Positions 15,743 to 24,363 are shown, counted from the first letter of the stretch. The stretch: 25,954 nucleotides of DNA from Gammaproteobacteria bacterium (GCA_013288455.1 JABDBU010000009.1:1-25954); one strand, 5' to 3'. The notes: a model not told the origin generated them from the letters alone. Made by a program: numbers and translations.

Positions 15743-16201
15743 CTACAAACTTTCAAAGATTTTGGAATTCATGCGCGACTTTTGCACAAATGAGATACAG
15801 GATACGCGAAAAATAATAGCAAGCAATAATATAAAAGGTCCCAGCCAAAGAACGTAGGTTGTGGGTGAAAATGTTGGCTTAAATAAAATATATTCGCCAT
15901 AACGGTTTACCAAGTATTTTTTTATAGTTTGTGCTGATTCTCCTTTTTTTATTTTTTCGTAGATTATGCGCCGTAAGTCCTTTGCGAGCGTAGCATTAGA
16001 ATCTGCAAGATTTTGGTTCTGGCAAACAAGACATCGCGTCTCTTGTACTAGCTGTTCGAATTGAGCCTCCTGTTTCACAGTATCTAGAGGATATAGATCG
16101 GTCGCTTTAGCAAAACACGCTGAAGAAATAAAAATACCAATAAAAATACACAACAGCCGATTGTAACGGTTGTAATATGAATTTTCGACTTTATTATTCA
16201 T
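15743..16201 (-). CDS. ccmH: Cytochrome c-type biogenesis protein CcmH (short form)
   Basis: Membrane-anchored periplasmic thiol protein that keeps apocytochrome c cysteines reduced for heme ligation with CcmF and CcmG. 152 aa from the ATG at 16201. A longer frame opens inside ccmG at 16258, but its extra residues precede a normal signal. Hydrophobic signal at about 15-31, the RCLVCQNQNLADSNA motif with Cys57 and Cys60, and one C-terminal membrane helix (YVLWLGPFILLLAIIF). It has only the CcmH domain; the TPR (CcmI) part fused in E. coli is absent and no ccmI follows. GGAGG lies 14 nt upstream, further than ideal, so the start is uncertain. Confidence 0.9.
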   Translation of the reverse strand: MNNKVENSYYNRYNRLLCIFIGIFISSACFAKATDLYPLDTVKQEAQFEQLVQETRCLVCQNQNLADSNATLAKDLRRIIYEKIKKGESAQTIKKYLVNRYGEYILFKPTFSPTTYVLWLGPFILLLAIIFRVSCISFVQKSRMNSKIFESL

Positions 16202-16211
16202 GGGAGTGTTG

Positions 16212-16748
16212 TTATCCTCCGAGTCGTGGCTCAATTTCTGTATTCCAAATAAATTCATTTAAAGGACCTATTTGTTTGTAACGAATAATCCCTTTTTCAT
16301 CTAATAAAAAGCTTTCTGGTACACCAGATACACCCAAATTCATACCTAACAACCCTTTGGGATCAAAAATAACTTTGTAGTAAGGATTTCCGTATTGACT
16401 CAGCCAATGCCTGGCAGACAGTAATCGATCTCGGTAATTGAGGCCGATGATCTGTAATCTGGAATCCTTGCGTGCGTTTAACAAAAAAGCGTGCTCCGCT
16501 AGACAATTTACACACCAACTTGACCACACTACCAGTAACGATACATGACCAAAGAACATGTTTGCAGTCAGCCGCTTCTTTGAATTTTCTACACTGGCCA
16601 ACGTGAAGGTAGGCATGGGTTTATTGAGTAAGGGTGAAGGAAGTTGCAAAGGATCCCTTTGCAACCCCTGCCACAGAAAGAACAAAAGCAGCACCAGCAA
16701 CATCATTGGAAAAAAATATCGAACAGTTAGCAGATATTGTTTCGTCAT
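16212..16748 (-). CDS. ccmG: Thiol:disulfide interchange protein CcmG/DsbE
   Basis: Inner-membrane-tethered thioredoxin-fold reductase of cytochrome c maturation. 178 aa from the ATG at 16748, whose ATGA overlaps the ccmF stop; the longer frame to 16856 lies within ccmF and is rejected. One N-terminal membrane anchor (12-27). The active site is WCVNC (Cys79, Cys82) in VVWSSWCVNCLAEH, where many family members carry Pro between the cysteines. GVSGVPESFLLD holds the cis-Pro, and GIIRYKQIGPLN is typical of CcmG. It is followed by ccmH after 10 nt. Confidence 0.93.
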   Translation of the reverse strand: MTKQYLLTVRYFFPMMLLVLLLFFLWQGLQRDPLQLPSPLLNKPMPTFTLASVENSKKRLTANMFFGHVSLLVVWSSWCVNCLAEHAFLLNARKDSRLQIIGLNYRDRLLSARHWLSQYGNPYYKVIFDPKGLLGMNLGVSGVPESFLLDEKGIIRYKQIGPLNEFIWNTEIEPRLGG

Positions 16749-18643
16749 TTTTTGCTCTTTATCTGTACGATCGAACAAAGACCACCTGCTAGCATCAAAA
16801 CAGCTCCCATCCAAATCCATCGTACAAACGGTTTTGCATAAAAACGTAAGGCCCATGTGTTATCGTTCAAAGGTTCAGCCAAAGCAACGTACAAATCTCG
16901 CCATAAACCTATGTCGATGGCGGGTTTACTCAGAGCAATATTCGAGACAGGATAGTAACGTAACTGAGGTTTTAAATAGGTTTTGGTAGCGTTGATAAGT
17001 TGTAAATTAGCCTCTGCACCCGTGTAATTAGGTCCTTGTAGATCGTAGACACTCTGTAATATAAAGCGATAAACGCCTAGCTGTACACTGTCACCCACTG
17101 TCATGCGTACATCGCGCTGCACGCTGTAAGTACTGCTTAAAATAATCCCTATTGCCGAAACGGCAACGCCGAAATGCGCTAACAACATTGCACCGCGCGT
17201 CTGCAAGATCTGCCGTAAACCCAGTTTTTTGCTTCGCCAAATCACATACAGTGTATTCAATATGATCCACAAGGCCAGAGCAAGTCCAAGCATCACCTTC
17301 CACTGTAATCCATGTGTAAAAAAAATAAGGAGAAGAACACTGGTTCCTATGGAAATTGCCAATAAGCAAATCGATCTCGTGCATAATTGCATGACTTTCG
17401 TTTGAGTGCCATTCACCAAATAGGAAAGCCCTACAAAAAATAGAACTAAACAGGCTACAGGCGTAAAAACTCGATTAAAATACGGTGCGCCTACCGATAA
17501 TTTGCCTAAACCTAGCACCTCAATCACCAAAGGATAGAGGGTACCTAGTAAAATAGTAAACGCAGCCACACTCAGCAAAATGTTATTGCTGACCAAGAGG
17601 GCCTCCTTTGAGAAAATCGGCAATACATGAGGTTTAACGGTAAAATGCTGCACTCGAACAGCATAAAGCAATAATGCAGCACCTACGATCAACGTTAGTA
17701 ATCCCAGCATAAATATGCCGCGCCAAGGATCTACAGCAAAAGCATGTACGGAAACTAAAATGCCCGAACGAACGATAAAAGTCCCCAATAAACTTAATGC
17801 AAATGTCAGGATAGCGAGCAAAATAACCCAAGTTTTTAATAATTCCTTTTTCTCCAACGTCAACAACGCGTGGATCAATGCGGTTCCGGTCAACCAAGGT
17901 AACAAGGATGCGTTTTCAACAGGATCCCAAAACCACCAACCACCCCAACCTAATACCTGATAAGCCCACCAGCTTCCAGAGATAATGCCTGCTGTCAAAA
18001 AACACCAGGCCGATAGGGTCCAAGGCCTCACCAACCTTCCCCATTCTCTATCCAAACGACCCTGTAATAAAGCGGATATTGCAAATGCGAATGTCACTGA
18101 AAAACCAACATATCCCATGTACAACAAAGGCGGATGAAAAACTAAACCAGGATCTTGTAGCAAAGGGTTCAGATCACGACCTTCCATGATAATTTGTACT
18201 GTTGTCATCAATGGATTGGAAAGTGTTATCAAGAATAATAAAAATCCAGCACTGATAAATCCTAAAACAGCGATGACCTGCGCTAGCGTGGGTAGTGTCA
18301 ACTTTTTTGATGACAATGAGACGGCCACAGTCCAAACACTGAGCATAAAAACCCACAACAAGATCGAACCTTCATGTCCACCCCATATTGCACAGACACG
18401 ATATAACCAAGGCAAATGACTATTGGAATTTTGTGCAACGTATAGCAGGGAAAAATCATTATTAAAAAAAGCAAGGCCAAGGCCAAAAAAAACGATAGCC
18501 AGCAATAAAAACTGTATCCAGGCCATGGATTTTGCCAGTTGCATCCAACTGACGCGCTGCCAAAAGCTTCCCCAGAGGGGAATGACACATTGCAGCAATG
18601 CAACCAAAAATGAAAAAACGAGCAGGAGATAATAGAACGTCAT
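16745..18643 (-). CDS. ccmF: Heme lyase subunit CcmF
   Basis: Large polytopic membrane protein that, with CcmH, attaches heme to apocytochrome c. 632 aa from the ATG at 18643 (GGGA 10 nt upstream); the frame to 18676 adds residues unlike the family. About 14-15 hydrophobic segments. IWGGHEGSILLW, HPPLLYMGYVG (His near 170) and the periplasmic WWD domain LGWGGWWFWDPVENASLLPW (about 231-250) are all conserved, as is the His of ALIHALLTLEKK. It ends with a basic tail and overlaps ccmG. ccmABCDE do not precede it; dapD lies 81 nt upstream in the same direction. Confidence 0.96.
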   Translation of the reverse strand: MTFYYLLLVFSFLVALLQCVIPLWGSFWQRVSWMQLAKSMAWIQFLLLAIVFFGLGLAFFNNDFSLLYVAQNSNSHLPWLYRVCAIWGGHEGSILLWVFMLSVWTVAVSLSSKKLTLPTLAQVIAVLGFISAGFLLFLITLSNPLMTTVQIIMEGRDLNPLLQDPGLVFHPPLLYMGYVGFSVTFAFAISALLQGRLDREWGRLVRPWTLSAWCFLTAGIISGSWWAYQVLGWGGWWFWDPVENASLLPWLTGTALIHALLTLEKKELLKTWVILLAILTFALSLLGTFIVRSGILVSVHAFAVDPWRGIFMLGLLTLIVGAALLLYAVRVQHFTVKPHVLPIFSKEALLVSNNILLSVAAFTILLGTLYPLVIEVLGLGKLSVGAPYFNRVFTPVACLVLFFVGLSYLVNGTQTKVMQLCTRSICLLAISIGTSVLLLIFFTHGLQWKVMLGLALALWIILNTLYVIWRSKKLGLRQILQTRGAMLLAHFGVAVSAIGIILSSTYSVQRDVRMTVGDSVQLGVYRFILQSVYDLQGPNYTGAEANLQLINATKTYLKPQLRYYPVSNIALSKPAIDIGLWRDLYVALAEPLNDNTWALRFYAKPFVRWIWMGAVLMLAGGLCSIVQIKSKK

Positions 18644-18724
18644 TGATTTATTTTCCCAAACGACACAGCACCCCACCCACCAAACAAGCTACATCAAAAC
18701 CTTTGGTTTATTCTGGATGCACCG

Positions 18725-19549
18725 TCATTCAAAATTTCTTAAAAGCTCGTTAATCTTAACTTTTTCTCGCGTTTTTTTATCAATTTGTTTCACAATGACG
18801 GCACAATTAAGATGACAGTGCCCTACAGTAGAAGCTAAACTGCCAGCAATGACAACCGATCCAGTAGGCACGCGACCATAAATTATTTTATCTGTTTTTC
18901 GATCATAGATTGGTGTACTCTGTCCGATGAAAACACCCATACCAATGACACTGTTTTCTTCCACAATAACCCCCTCAACAACCTCTGAACGCGCACCGAT
19001 AAAGCAGTTATCCTCAATAATGGTTGGGCTAGCTTGTAATGGTTCTAACACGCCGCCAATGCCAACTCCACCTGAAAGATGTACGTCTCTTCCAATTTGC
19101 GCGCAGGAACCAACGGTCGCCCACGTATCAATCATACTTCGTTCATCGATATAAGCCCCAATATTGAGGAATGAAGGCATTAAAATCGCATTTTTTCCGA
19201 CAAAAGCACCCTTGCGAATGCAGGCACCAGGAACTATTCGAACTTGCTGGTTTCGAAGCTGTTGTATGTCATATTCCGCATACTTTAGTGGGACCTTATC
19301 GATGTAGCGTGTATAACCTACATCCCATACTTGACTGGGAGTTATTCGAAAAAATAACAAAATGGCCTGCTTTACCCATTGGTGTATCTCCCAACCACCG
19401 CTTTGCTTTTCGGCAACGCGCAACTTTCCTTCATCAAGCAAATCTATCACTTCTATGACGGCTCTTTTTATTTCACCATCTGGCATGCTTGGATCAATTT
19501 CATGCATTCTTTGATAAGCTTGTTCGATTGTTTTTCTTAACACCTGCAT
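18725..19549 (-). CDS. dapD: 2,3,4,5-tetrahydropyridine-2,6-dicarboxylate N-succinyltransferase
   Basis: Succinylase-branch enzyme of lysine and diaminopimelate synthesis, feeding peptidoglycan. 274 aa, equal to E. coli DapD, from the ATG at 19549 with AAGAGG 8 nt upstream; the frame to 19582 is rejected. A helical N-terminal domain (1-100) is followed by hexapeptide-repeat beta-helix, with the diagnostic MIDTWATVGSCAQIGRDVHL, HLSGGVGIGGVLEPLQ and FIGARSEVVEG stretches. The ending KVKINELLRNFE matches the family. It lies 64 nt after thyA on the same strand. Confidence 0.97.
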   Translation of the reverse strand: MQVLRKTIEQAYQRMHEIDPSMPDGEIKRAVIEVIDLLDEGKLRVAEKQSGGWEIHQWVKQAILLFFRITPSQVWDVGYTRYIDKVPLKYAEYDIQQLRNQQVRIVPGACIRKGAFVGKNAILMPSFLNIGAYIDERSMIDTWATVGSCAQIGRDVHLSGGVGIGGVLEPLQASPTIIEDNCFIGARSEVVEGVIVEENSVIGMGVFIGQSTPIYDRKTDKIIYGRVPTGSVVIAGSLASTVGHCHLNCAVIVKQIDKKTREKVKINELLRNFE

Positions 19550-19613
19550 CAGTGCACCTCTTAAATTGTCTTTCACAAACAAAACTAATTGGACAAAGCC
19601 CAGTGCAGCTAGC

Positions 19614-20408
19614 CTAGACAGCTATGTCCGCCTTGATAGCAGGATGCGATTGGTAGTTGTTTAACACAAAGTCATCAAATTGGTAATCAAAGATAGAATT
19701 TGGCCTACGCTGTAATATAAGTTGTGGTAAAGCATACGGTTGTCGCGATAACTGTAAACGCACTTGATCAATGTGATTGCTATAAATATGACAATCCCCG
19801 CCAGTCCAGATTAATTCACCCACTTGTAGATCGCATTGCTGCGCAATCATGTAAGTCAATAAAGCATATGACGCAATATTAAACGGTACACCCAAAAATG
19901 CATCAGCGCTGCGTTGATACAATTGGCAGGACAGTCGCGAATTTACCACATACATCTGGAAGAGCACATGGCAAGGAGGTAGCGCCATGGCGGCTAACTC
20001 GCCGACATTCCATGCACTCACTATGAGGCGCCGCGAATCTGGATTTTCTTTTATTTGCTTAATTAACGCGCTGATCTGATCGATGCTACCGTGATCCACA
20101 CTTTCCCAAGAACACCATTGTTTACCATAAATAGGACCCAATTTTCCAGTATGATCTGCCCATTCATCCCAAATTGTCACTCCATGTTCATTTAAATAAG
20201 AGACGTTGGTATTTCCTTGTAAAAACCAAAGTAACTCGTAGATAATACTTTTCAGATGTACTTTCTTCGTAGTTACCAAAGGAAATCCTGTTGACAAATC
20301 AAAACGCATTTGATAGCCAAAAACGCTGAATGTCCCTGTACCAGTTCTGTCAGTTTTTTTGTTAGCAAACTGGAGGATATGAGTTAAAAAATCGAGATAA
20401 GCTTTCAT
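19614..20408 (-). CDS. thyA: Thymidylate synthase ThyA
   Basis: Folate-dependent methylation of dUMP to dTMP. 264 aa, exactly the E. coli length, from the ATG at 20408; a GTG two codons upstream is less likely. RTGTGTFSVFGYQMRFDL (phosphate-loop Arg), the WDEWAD segment, nucleophile Cys146 in ALPPCHVLFQ, the QRSADAFLGVPFNIASYALL dUMP-binding run and GGDCHIYSNH are all present. The C-terminus ends in AV, as expected for the closing carboxylate. It diverges from ugd across 106 nt. Confidence 0.98.
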   Translation of the reverse strand: MKAYLDFLTHILQFANKKTDRTGTGTFSVFGYQMRFDLSTGFPLVTTKKVHLKSIIYELLWFLQGNTNVSYLNEHGVTIWDEWADHTGKLGPIYGKQWCSWESVDHGSIDQISALIKQIKENPDSRRLIVSAWNVGELAAMALPPCHVLFQMYVVNSRLSCQLYQRSADAFLGVPFNIASYALLTYMIAQQCDLQVGELIWTGGDCHIYSNHIDQVRLQLSRQPYALPQLILQRRPNSIFDYQFDDFVLNNYQSHPAIKADIAV

Positions 20409-20434
20409 ATACACCCATTAAGAATCGCGGCTTA

Positions 20435-20472
20435 AAGTAAAATGTCTAATTTCTATGGACGCCCTTGACGGG
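20435..20472. repeat. Partial AT-rich repeat element, copy C
   Basis: GTAAAATGTCTAATTTCTA (20437-20455) matches copy B at 18 of 19 positions. It is followed by CCCTTGACGGG (20462-20472), near-identical to the CCCTTTGACGGG beside copy A. Only one arm is recognisable, so this is a decayed or half copy. It lies between thyA and ugd, just upstream of the 20477-20488 palindrome. Confidence 0.5.
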
Positions 20473-20476
20473 ATAC

Positions 20477-20488
20477 ATAGTATACTAT
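20477..20488. promoter_or_regulatory. Perfect 12-bp palindrome, possible shared -10/operator
   Basis: ATAGTATACTAT is a perfect palindrome in the thyA-ugd divergent gap and contains TATACT (4-5/6 match to a -10) on both strands. No -35 with acceptable spacing is evident on either side: TTGACG at 20465 is only 10 nt away. It could be an operator or a symmetric -10. Confidence 0.3.
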
Positions 20489-20514
20489 CGTTCCATGCTT
20501 TTTAGATCTCCTTT

Positions 20515-21864
20515 ATGCGCATTAATCTTTTTGGGGCAGGCTACGTTGGATTAGTCACTGCCGCTTGCTTGGCAGAACATGGAAATCACGTTCTGTGTGT
20601 TGACACAGACCGAGAAAAGATCGATCGCTTGCAACAAGGGGAATGTCCTATTCATGAACCCGATCTCCCTAGTTTATTGAAAAATAACTTAGCGGCTGGT
20701 CGCCTCAATTTCACTCACCATCCTGAAGAAGGTGTCCTACATGGATTTTATCAATTCATTACCGTAGGGACACCACAAGATGAGGATGGCTCAGCCGATT
20801 TGCGTCATGTGTTAGACGTGGCTATAACGATCGGCAGTACACTCACTGAACCCCGTCTTGTTATTAATAAATCAACCGTTCCTGTCGGTACAGCGTATAA
20901 AGTTAGAAAGACTATTCAACACCAATTAAAAAAACGTGGCCTTAACATTGCCTTTGACGTTGCCTCCAACCCAGAATTTTTACGCCAAGGCGCGGCAGTC
21001 AGTGATTTTATGCATTCAGACCGCATCCTTATTGGTACCGATACACCACATGCAGAAAATCATTTACGTCAGCTTTACCGACCGTTCAACCGTAATAATG
21101 ATCGTTTAATCGCCATGGACATCCCCTCTGCAGAACTTACGAAATATGCAGCAAATGCCTTTTTAGCAACTAAAATCAGTTTTATAAATGAAATAAGCCA
21201 ATTAGCTGAGCGTCTGGGCGCGGATATTGAGCAAATTAGAATTGGCATTGGTTCGGATCCTCGCATTGGTTATCATGCTATTCACCCAGGTTGTGGTTAT
21301 GGTGGATCCTGCTTTCCTAAAGATGTGTTGGCTTTAGAAGCTACCGCCAAAGCGGTGGATTATACACCACGACTCGTCAGTGCGGTTCACCAAGTAAACG
21401 ATGAACAAAAACGTATTTTATTTAAAAAAATATCACTGCACTTCCATCATCAACTCAACGGAAAAATCATTGCTCTCTGGGGTCTTTCTTTTAAGCCAAA
21501 CACCGATGACATGCGCGAAGCGCCCAGCCGTGCACTCATTGAGGCCGCTCTGGAGGCTGGGATGCACATTCAAGCCTACGATCCTGCGGCTATGCCGGAA
21601 GCTTTACAACTTTATCAAGCAAACCCACGCTTTCGTTGCTGTGCAAGCCCAGAAGCTACACTAGTAGATGCCGATGCATTGGCTGTCGTCACCGAATGGA
21701 ACCTATTTTTTAACCCTGATTTTGAGCTTATTAAGCGGCAATTAAAAAAACCTGTTATCTTTGATGGAAGAAATCTCTATGATCCTCGCTACCTACAACA
21801 ATTAGGCTTCCAATATTATGGTATAGGCCGTGCAAAACCTTCACAAAATGAAAAAAATTACTAA
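20515..21864 (+). CDS. ugd: UDP-glucose 6-dehydrogenase
   Basis: NAD-dependent two-step oxidation of UDP-glucose to UDP-glucuronate, a precursor for capsule, exopolysaccharide or LPS sugars. 449 aa. N-terminal Rossmann GAGYVGLVTAACLAEHG (7-23), STVPVGT, SNPEFLRQGAAVSDFMHSDRILIG, the central helix with Lys210 in ELTKYAANAFLATKISFINE, and catalytic Cys266 in HPGCGYGGSCFPKD. The C-terminal UDP-binding domain has ALWGLSFKPNTDDMREAPS. No purine-rich SD precedes the ATG; the upstream bases are ATCTCCTTT. Its 3' end overlaps galU, which makes its substrate. Confidence 0.96.
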   Translation: MRINLFGAGYVGLVTAACLAEHGNHVLCVDTDREKIDRLQQGECPIHEPDLPSLLKNNLAAGRLNFTHHPEEGVLHGFYQFITVGTPQDEDGSADLRHVLDVAITIGSTLTEPRLVINKSTVPVGTAYKVRKTIQHQLKKRGLNIAFDVASNPEFLRQGAAVSDFMHSDRILIGTDTPHAENHLRQLYRPFNRNNDRLIAMDIPSAELTKYAANAFLATKISFINEISQLAERLGADIEQIRIGIGSDPRIGYHAIHPGCGYGGSCFPKDVLALEATAKAVDYTPRLVSAVHQVNDEQKRILFKKISLHFHHQLNGKIIALWGLSFKPNTDDMREAPSRALIEAALEAGMHIQAYDPAAMPEALQLYQANPRFRCCASPEATLVDADALAVVTEWNLFFNPDFELIKRQLKKPVIFDGRNLYDPRYLQQLGFQYYGIGRAKPSQNEKNY

Positions 21865-22726
21865 GGCCATTTTTCCTGTTGCAGGTTTAGGCACTCGCTT
21901 TTTACCAGCCACCAAAGCAAGCCCAAAGGAAATGCTTCCTATCGTCGATAAGCCACTTATTCAATATGCTGTAGAAGAGGCTTTTTCAGCTGGAATTACG
22001 GAATTAATTTTTATTACCAGTAGCAGTAAACGCGCTATCGAAGATCACTTTGATGCAAATTACGAGTTAGAAGCCAAGCTGGCAGAGGCAGGAAAATATG
22101 ATCTACTGCAGATTGTTAAAAACATATTGCCTAAAGGAATCAGCTGTGTCTACCTACGTCAACCCGATACATTGGGTCTAGGTCATGCTATTTTATGTGC
22201 GAAACCATTGATCGATGATGAACCCTTCGCTATCTTACTGGCTGATGATTTAATCGATGCTCCCATTCCCTGTTTACAACAAATGCTCACTGTGTATGAA
22301 AAAAGGGAAGGTTCAGTGATTGCGGTACAGTCTATTGATCCACAGGTCATCGATCAATATGGCATCATTGCGTATCAAAGCAGATCAGAAAAACTGAGCT
22401 GGATCACAAGCATCGTAGAAAAACCAGCCCCACCGGACGCACCTTCAAATTTAGCAATCGTAGGTCGTTATATTCTCACCCCGACCATTTTTTCCCATTT
22501 AGCTAAGACGCCTCCAGGCAAAGGAGGAGAAATTCAACTTACTGATGCTATTACACGCTTATTGGCTCATGAAACCGTGAGCGCTTTGGAGTTCGATGGC
22601 ATACGTTATGATTGTGGAAATAAGCTAGGTTATCTACAGGCCACTATTAATTATGCTTTAAAACATTCAGAAATTGGGACAGCATTTAGGCAATATTTAA
22701 AACTCCTTAGATCTAAAGAACCATGA
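21848..22726 (+). CDS. galU: UTP-glucose-1-phosphate uridylyltransferase
   Basis: Makes UDP-glucose from UTP and glucose-1-phosphate, feeding Ugd and glucosyl transfer into surface glycans. 292 aa from the ATG at 21848, giving a 17-nt overlap with ugd; the frame extends to a GTG at 21830 but the family starts just before (K)KAIFPVAGLGTRFLPATKA. The nucleotide-binding loop, SPKEMLPIVDKPLIQYAVEEA, ILLADDLID, the GRYILTP segment and GEIQLTDAI are all conserved. It ends 1 nt before the convergent gtrA stop, so there is no room for a terminator between them. Confidence 0.96.
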   Translation: MKKITKAIFPVAGLGTRFLPATKASPKEMLPIVDKPLIQYAVEEAFSAGITELIFITSSSKRAIEDHFDANYELEAKLAEAGKYDLLQIVKNILPKGISCVYLRQPDTLGLGHAILCAKPLIDDEPFAILLADDLIDAPIPCLQQMLTVYEKREGSVIAVQSIDPQVIDQYGIIAYQSRSEKLSWITSIVEKPAPPDAPSNLAIVGRYILTPTIFSHLAKTPPGKGGEIQLTDAITRLLAHETVSALEFDGIRYDCGNKLGYLQATINYALKHSEIGTAFRQYLKLLRSKEP

Positions 22727-22727
22727 T

Positions 22728-23144
22728 CTACCGTGAGTGTTTGTGTTGTGTGTGACAGGAAGGCATCTTCTTAACCCGAAACGTCCAGCATTGATGAATG
22801 AGAAAATTCCATACTAACACGGCGGCTGACGTCAAAATCTGGCTCAATAAATAGCGATAATGCAGTAAAAAAAAACGCATTATAAAAAAATTTAAAACTA
22901 ATCCAAAAAGCGAATTCACTGAAAAACGAAATACGGCTTGTTTATGTGGCAATTGACTTCTAAACGTGAAATAGTGATTGAGTAGATAGTTGATCAGCGA
23001 TCCTCCAACATACCCACCTGTAGAAGCCCAAACAGGTTTCATAGAAAAGATCTCTACAAAAGCTATCAAAATACAGAATTGCACGAAAGCTGAAAAACCA
23101 CCTGTGATACAAAACCGTGACCATTGCCAAAAAAGCGTCTTCAT
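22728..23144 (-). CDS. GtrA family membrane protein
   Basis: Small polytopic protein, 138 aa with four hydrophobic segments (about 8-30, 36-58, 72-92, 98-118) and a basic tail. FCITGGFSAFVQF, the NYLLNHYFTFRS motif after TM2 and WNFLIHQCWTFR after TM4 are the GtrA signature. The family flips undecaprenyl-phosphate-linked sugars or otherwise assists polysaccharide glycosylation. Its place beside galU-ugd fits a surface-glycan role but its substrate is unknown. It follows the MFS gene by 31 nt on the same strand with a weak SD and may be co-transcribed with it. Confidence 0.85.
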   Translation of the reverse strand: MKTLFWQWSRFCITGGFSAFVQFCILIAFVEIFSMKPVWASTGGYVGGSLINYLLNHYFTFRSQLPHKQAVFRFSVNSLFGLVLNFFIMRFFLLHYRYLLSQILTSAAVLVWNFLIHQCWTFRVKKMPSCHTQHKHSR

Positions 23145-23175
23145 AAGGGTACTTTAGATTTTCTGTTAGTAGGGC

Positions 23176-24363
23176 TCAGCCGCGTGCAGTATAGCATCCT
23201 GCCAACACTGCCAAAACAAGATAGACGCTGCCGATCACGGCAAAGCTTATTATGAAGTGCCCTGCTGCCTGTATTAAGGTGCCAATTACGATTCCCAGCA
23301 AATTACCGAGTTTTGCAGCTGAATTCCCCAGACCTACTGCCTGTGCCCTACTACTATCACCGATATTGCATAATAAAAAGCTAAATAATATCAGTGAAAT
23401 AAGACCTAAACTTATTCCCCACACTAAGCTCAGCCCAAAGGCAATATAAGATTTGGAAATCAATGCAAACCCCCATTGCGTTAAACCACCTAAAAATAAA
23501 GCTACTATGAGTAGATACCCCACAGCAACGCGTCGATGGAGTCGTTTATCAATCATTTGTCCTAGAGTTGATGTAATCAAAGACATAGACAAAGCCATGG
23601 TCGCATACATAAATCCTATCGTTAAATTATTGGCATGTAATTGTTTTACCATATATAAAGCAAAGAAAGGTGTAGACATCCAACGAGCTGCCTGCGCACC
23701 ACAAATGAGTAGGAGCAAAAAATTCTTGCCAGGATCACGTAGAAAAAATTTTCCGTTTTTTATTTCAAATGGTGTTAATCTTGAATTTTCTTTAAGATAT
23801 TTTGCTAAAATAATCGCTATGAGTACGCACATGCAGCCGGATGTGATAAAAATTGATACATATCCATAATAATGCGAAATGAGTCCACCACATACTGGGC
23901 CTACGATACTTCCCATCGCTGATGCCGATTGTAGACGTCCTACTGTTTGACTATGTGTGTTTGTTGGAGTCACGGCAAGTGACCAAGCCTGCGCTGCTGC
24001 TGTAAATCCAGCAACCCCTCCCTGTATCAATCGAATACCAAGAATAGCCCAAGGATTAACAAAAAAAAATAAGCTAAACTGTGTAACAGCCAGGGCAAAA
24101 CCGGCACGTAACACCATTTTTTTATATCCTATCCGCTCTCCAATCTTTGCCCAGAACAGCGTCGTAAAAATAGTAGTCAACAAAGGCGCTACGTAAATAA
24201 CTCCACTCCAATACTGCAGTGTACGAGTGCTAAATACATGGGATACGGATAAAATGAGCGGCCAATAAGGATCACTCATATCCAATGCTAAAATAATAGT
24301 GAACTGGGCAAAGATAATAAGCAGCACTTGTGATCGCCAAGTAGCCTGCTGGCTTGCTGTCAT
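23176..24363 (-). CDS. MFS transporter, probable siderophore exporter
   Basis: Major facilitator superfamily, 395 aa, 12 predicted membrane helices. Motif A between TM2 and TM3 appears as GERIGYKKM. RLIQGGVAGFTAAAQAWS and the TM5 motif GSIVGPVCGGLI resemble drug:H+ antiporter (DHA1) exporters of the MdtG kind. The ATG lies 3 nt after the stop of the IucA/IucC synthetase gene, so the two are one unit. By analogy with lbtA-lbtB of Legionella and the Francisella rhizoferrin locus it may export the siderophore made by its neighbour; that role is inference from position. Confidence 0.85.
   Translation of the reverse strand: MTASQQATWRSQVLLIIFAQFTIILALDMSDPYWPLILSVSHVFSTRTLQYWSGVIYVAPLLTTIFTTLFWAKIGERIGYKKMVLRAGFALAVTQFSLFFFVNPWAILGIRLIQGGVAGFTAAAQAWSLAVTPTNTHSQTVGRLQSASAMGSIVGPVCGGLISHYYGYVSIFITSGCMCVLIAIILAKYLKENSRLTPFEIKNGKFFLRDPGKNFLLLLICGAQAARWMSTPFFALYMVKQLHANNLTIGFMYATMALSMSLITSTLGQMIDKRLHRRVAVGYLLIVALFLGGLTQWGFALISKSYIAFGLSLVWGISLGLISLILFSFLLCNIGDSSRAQAVGLGNSAAKLGNLLGIVIGTLIQAAGHFIISFAVIGSVYLVLAVLAGCYTARG

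Noticed and set aside
16558..16989. Plus-strand open frame of 143 codons across the ccmG/ccmF junction
   Set aside because: It is antisense to two well-identified overlapping genes, has no family resemblance and no SD; a shadow frame.
19554..19570. GCACCTCTTAAATTGTC as a fourth repeat copy
   Set aside because: Similarity is limited to about ten bases and is largely explained by the dapD Shine-Dalgarno AAGAGG; no second arm.
23254..23264. GAAGTGCCCTG, identical to the edge of repeat copy B
   Set aside because: It lies in the coding sequence of the MFS gene with no further similarity; likely chance.
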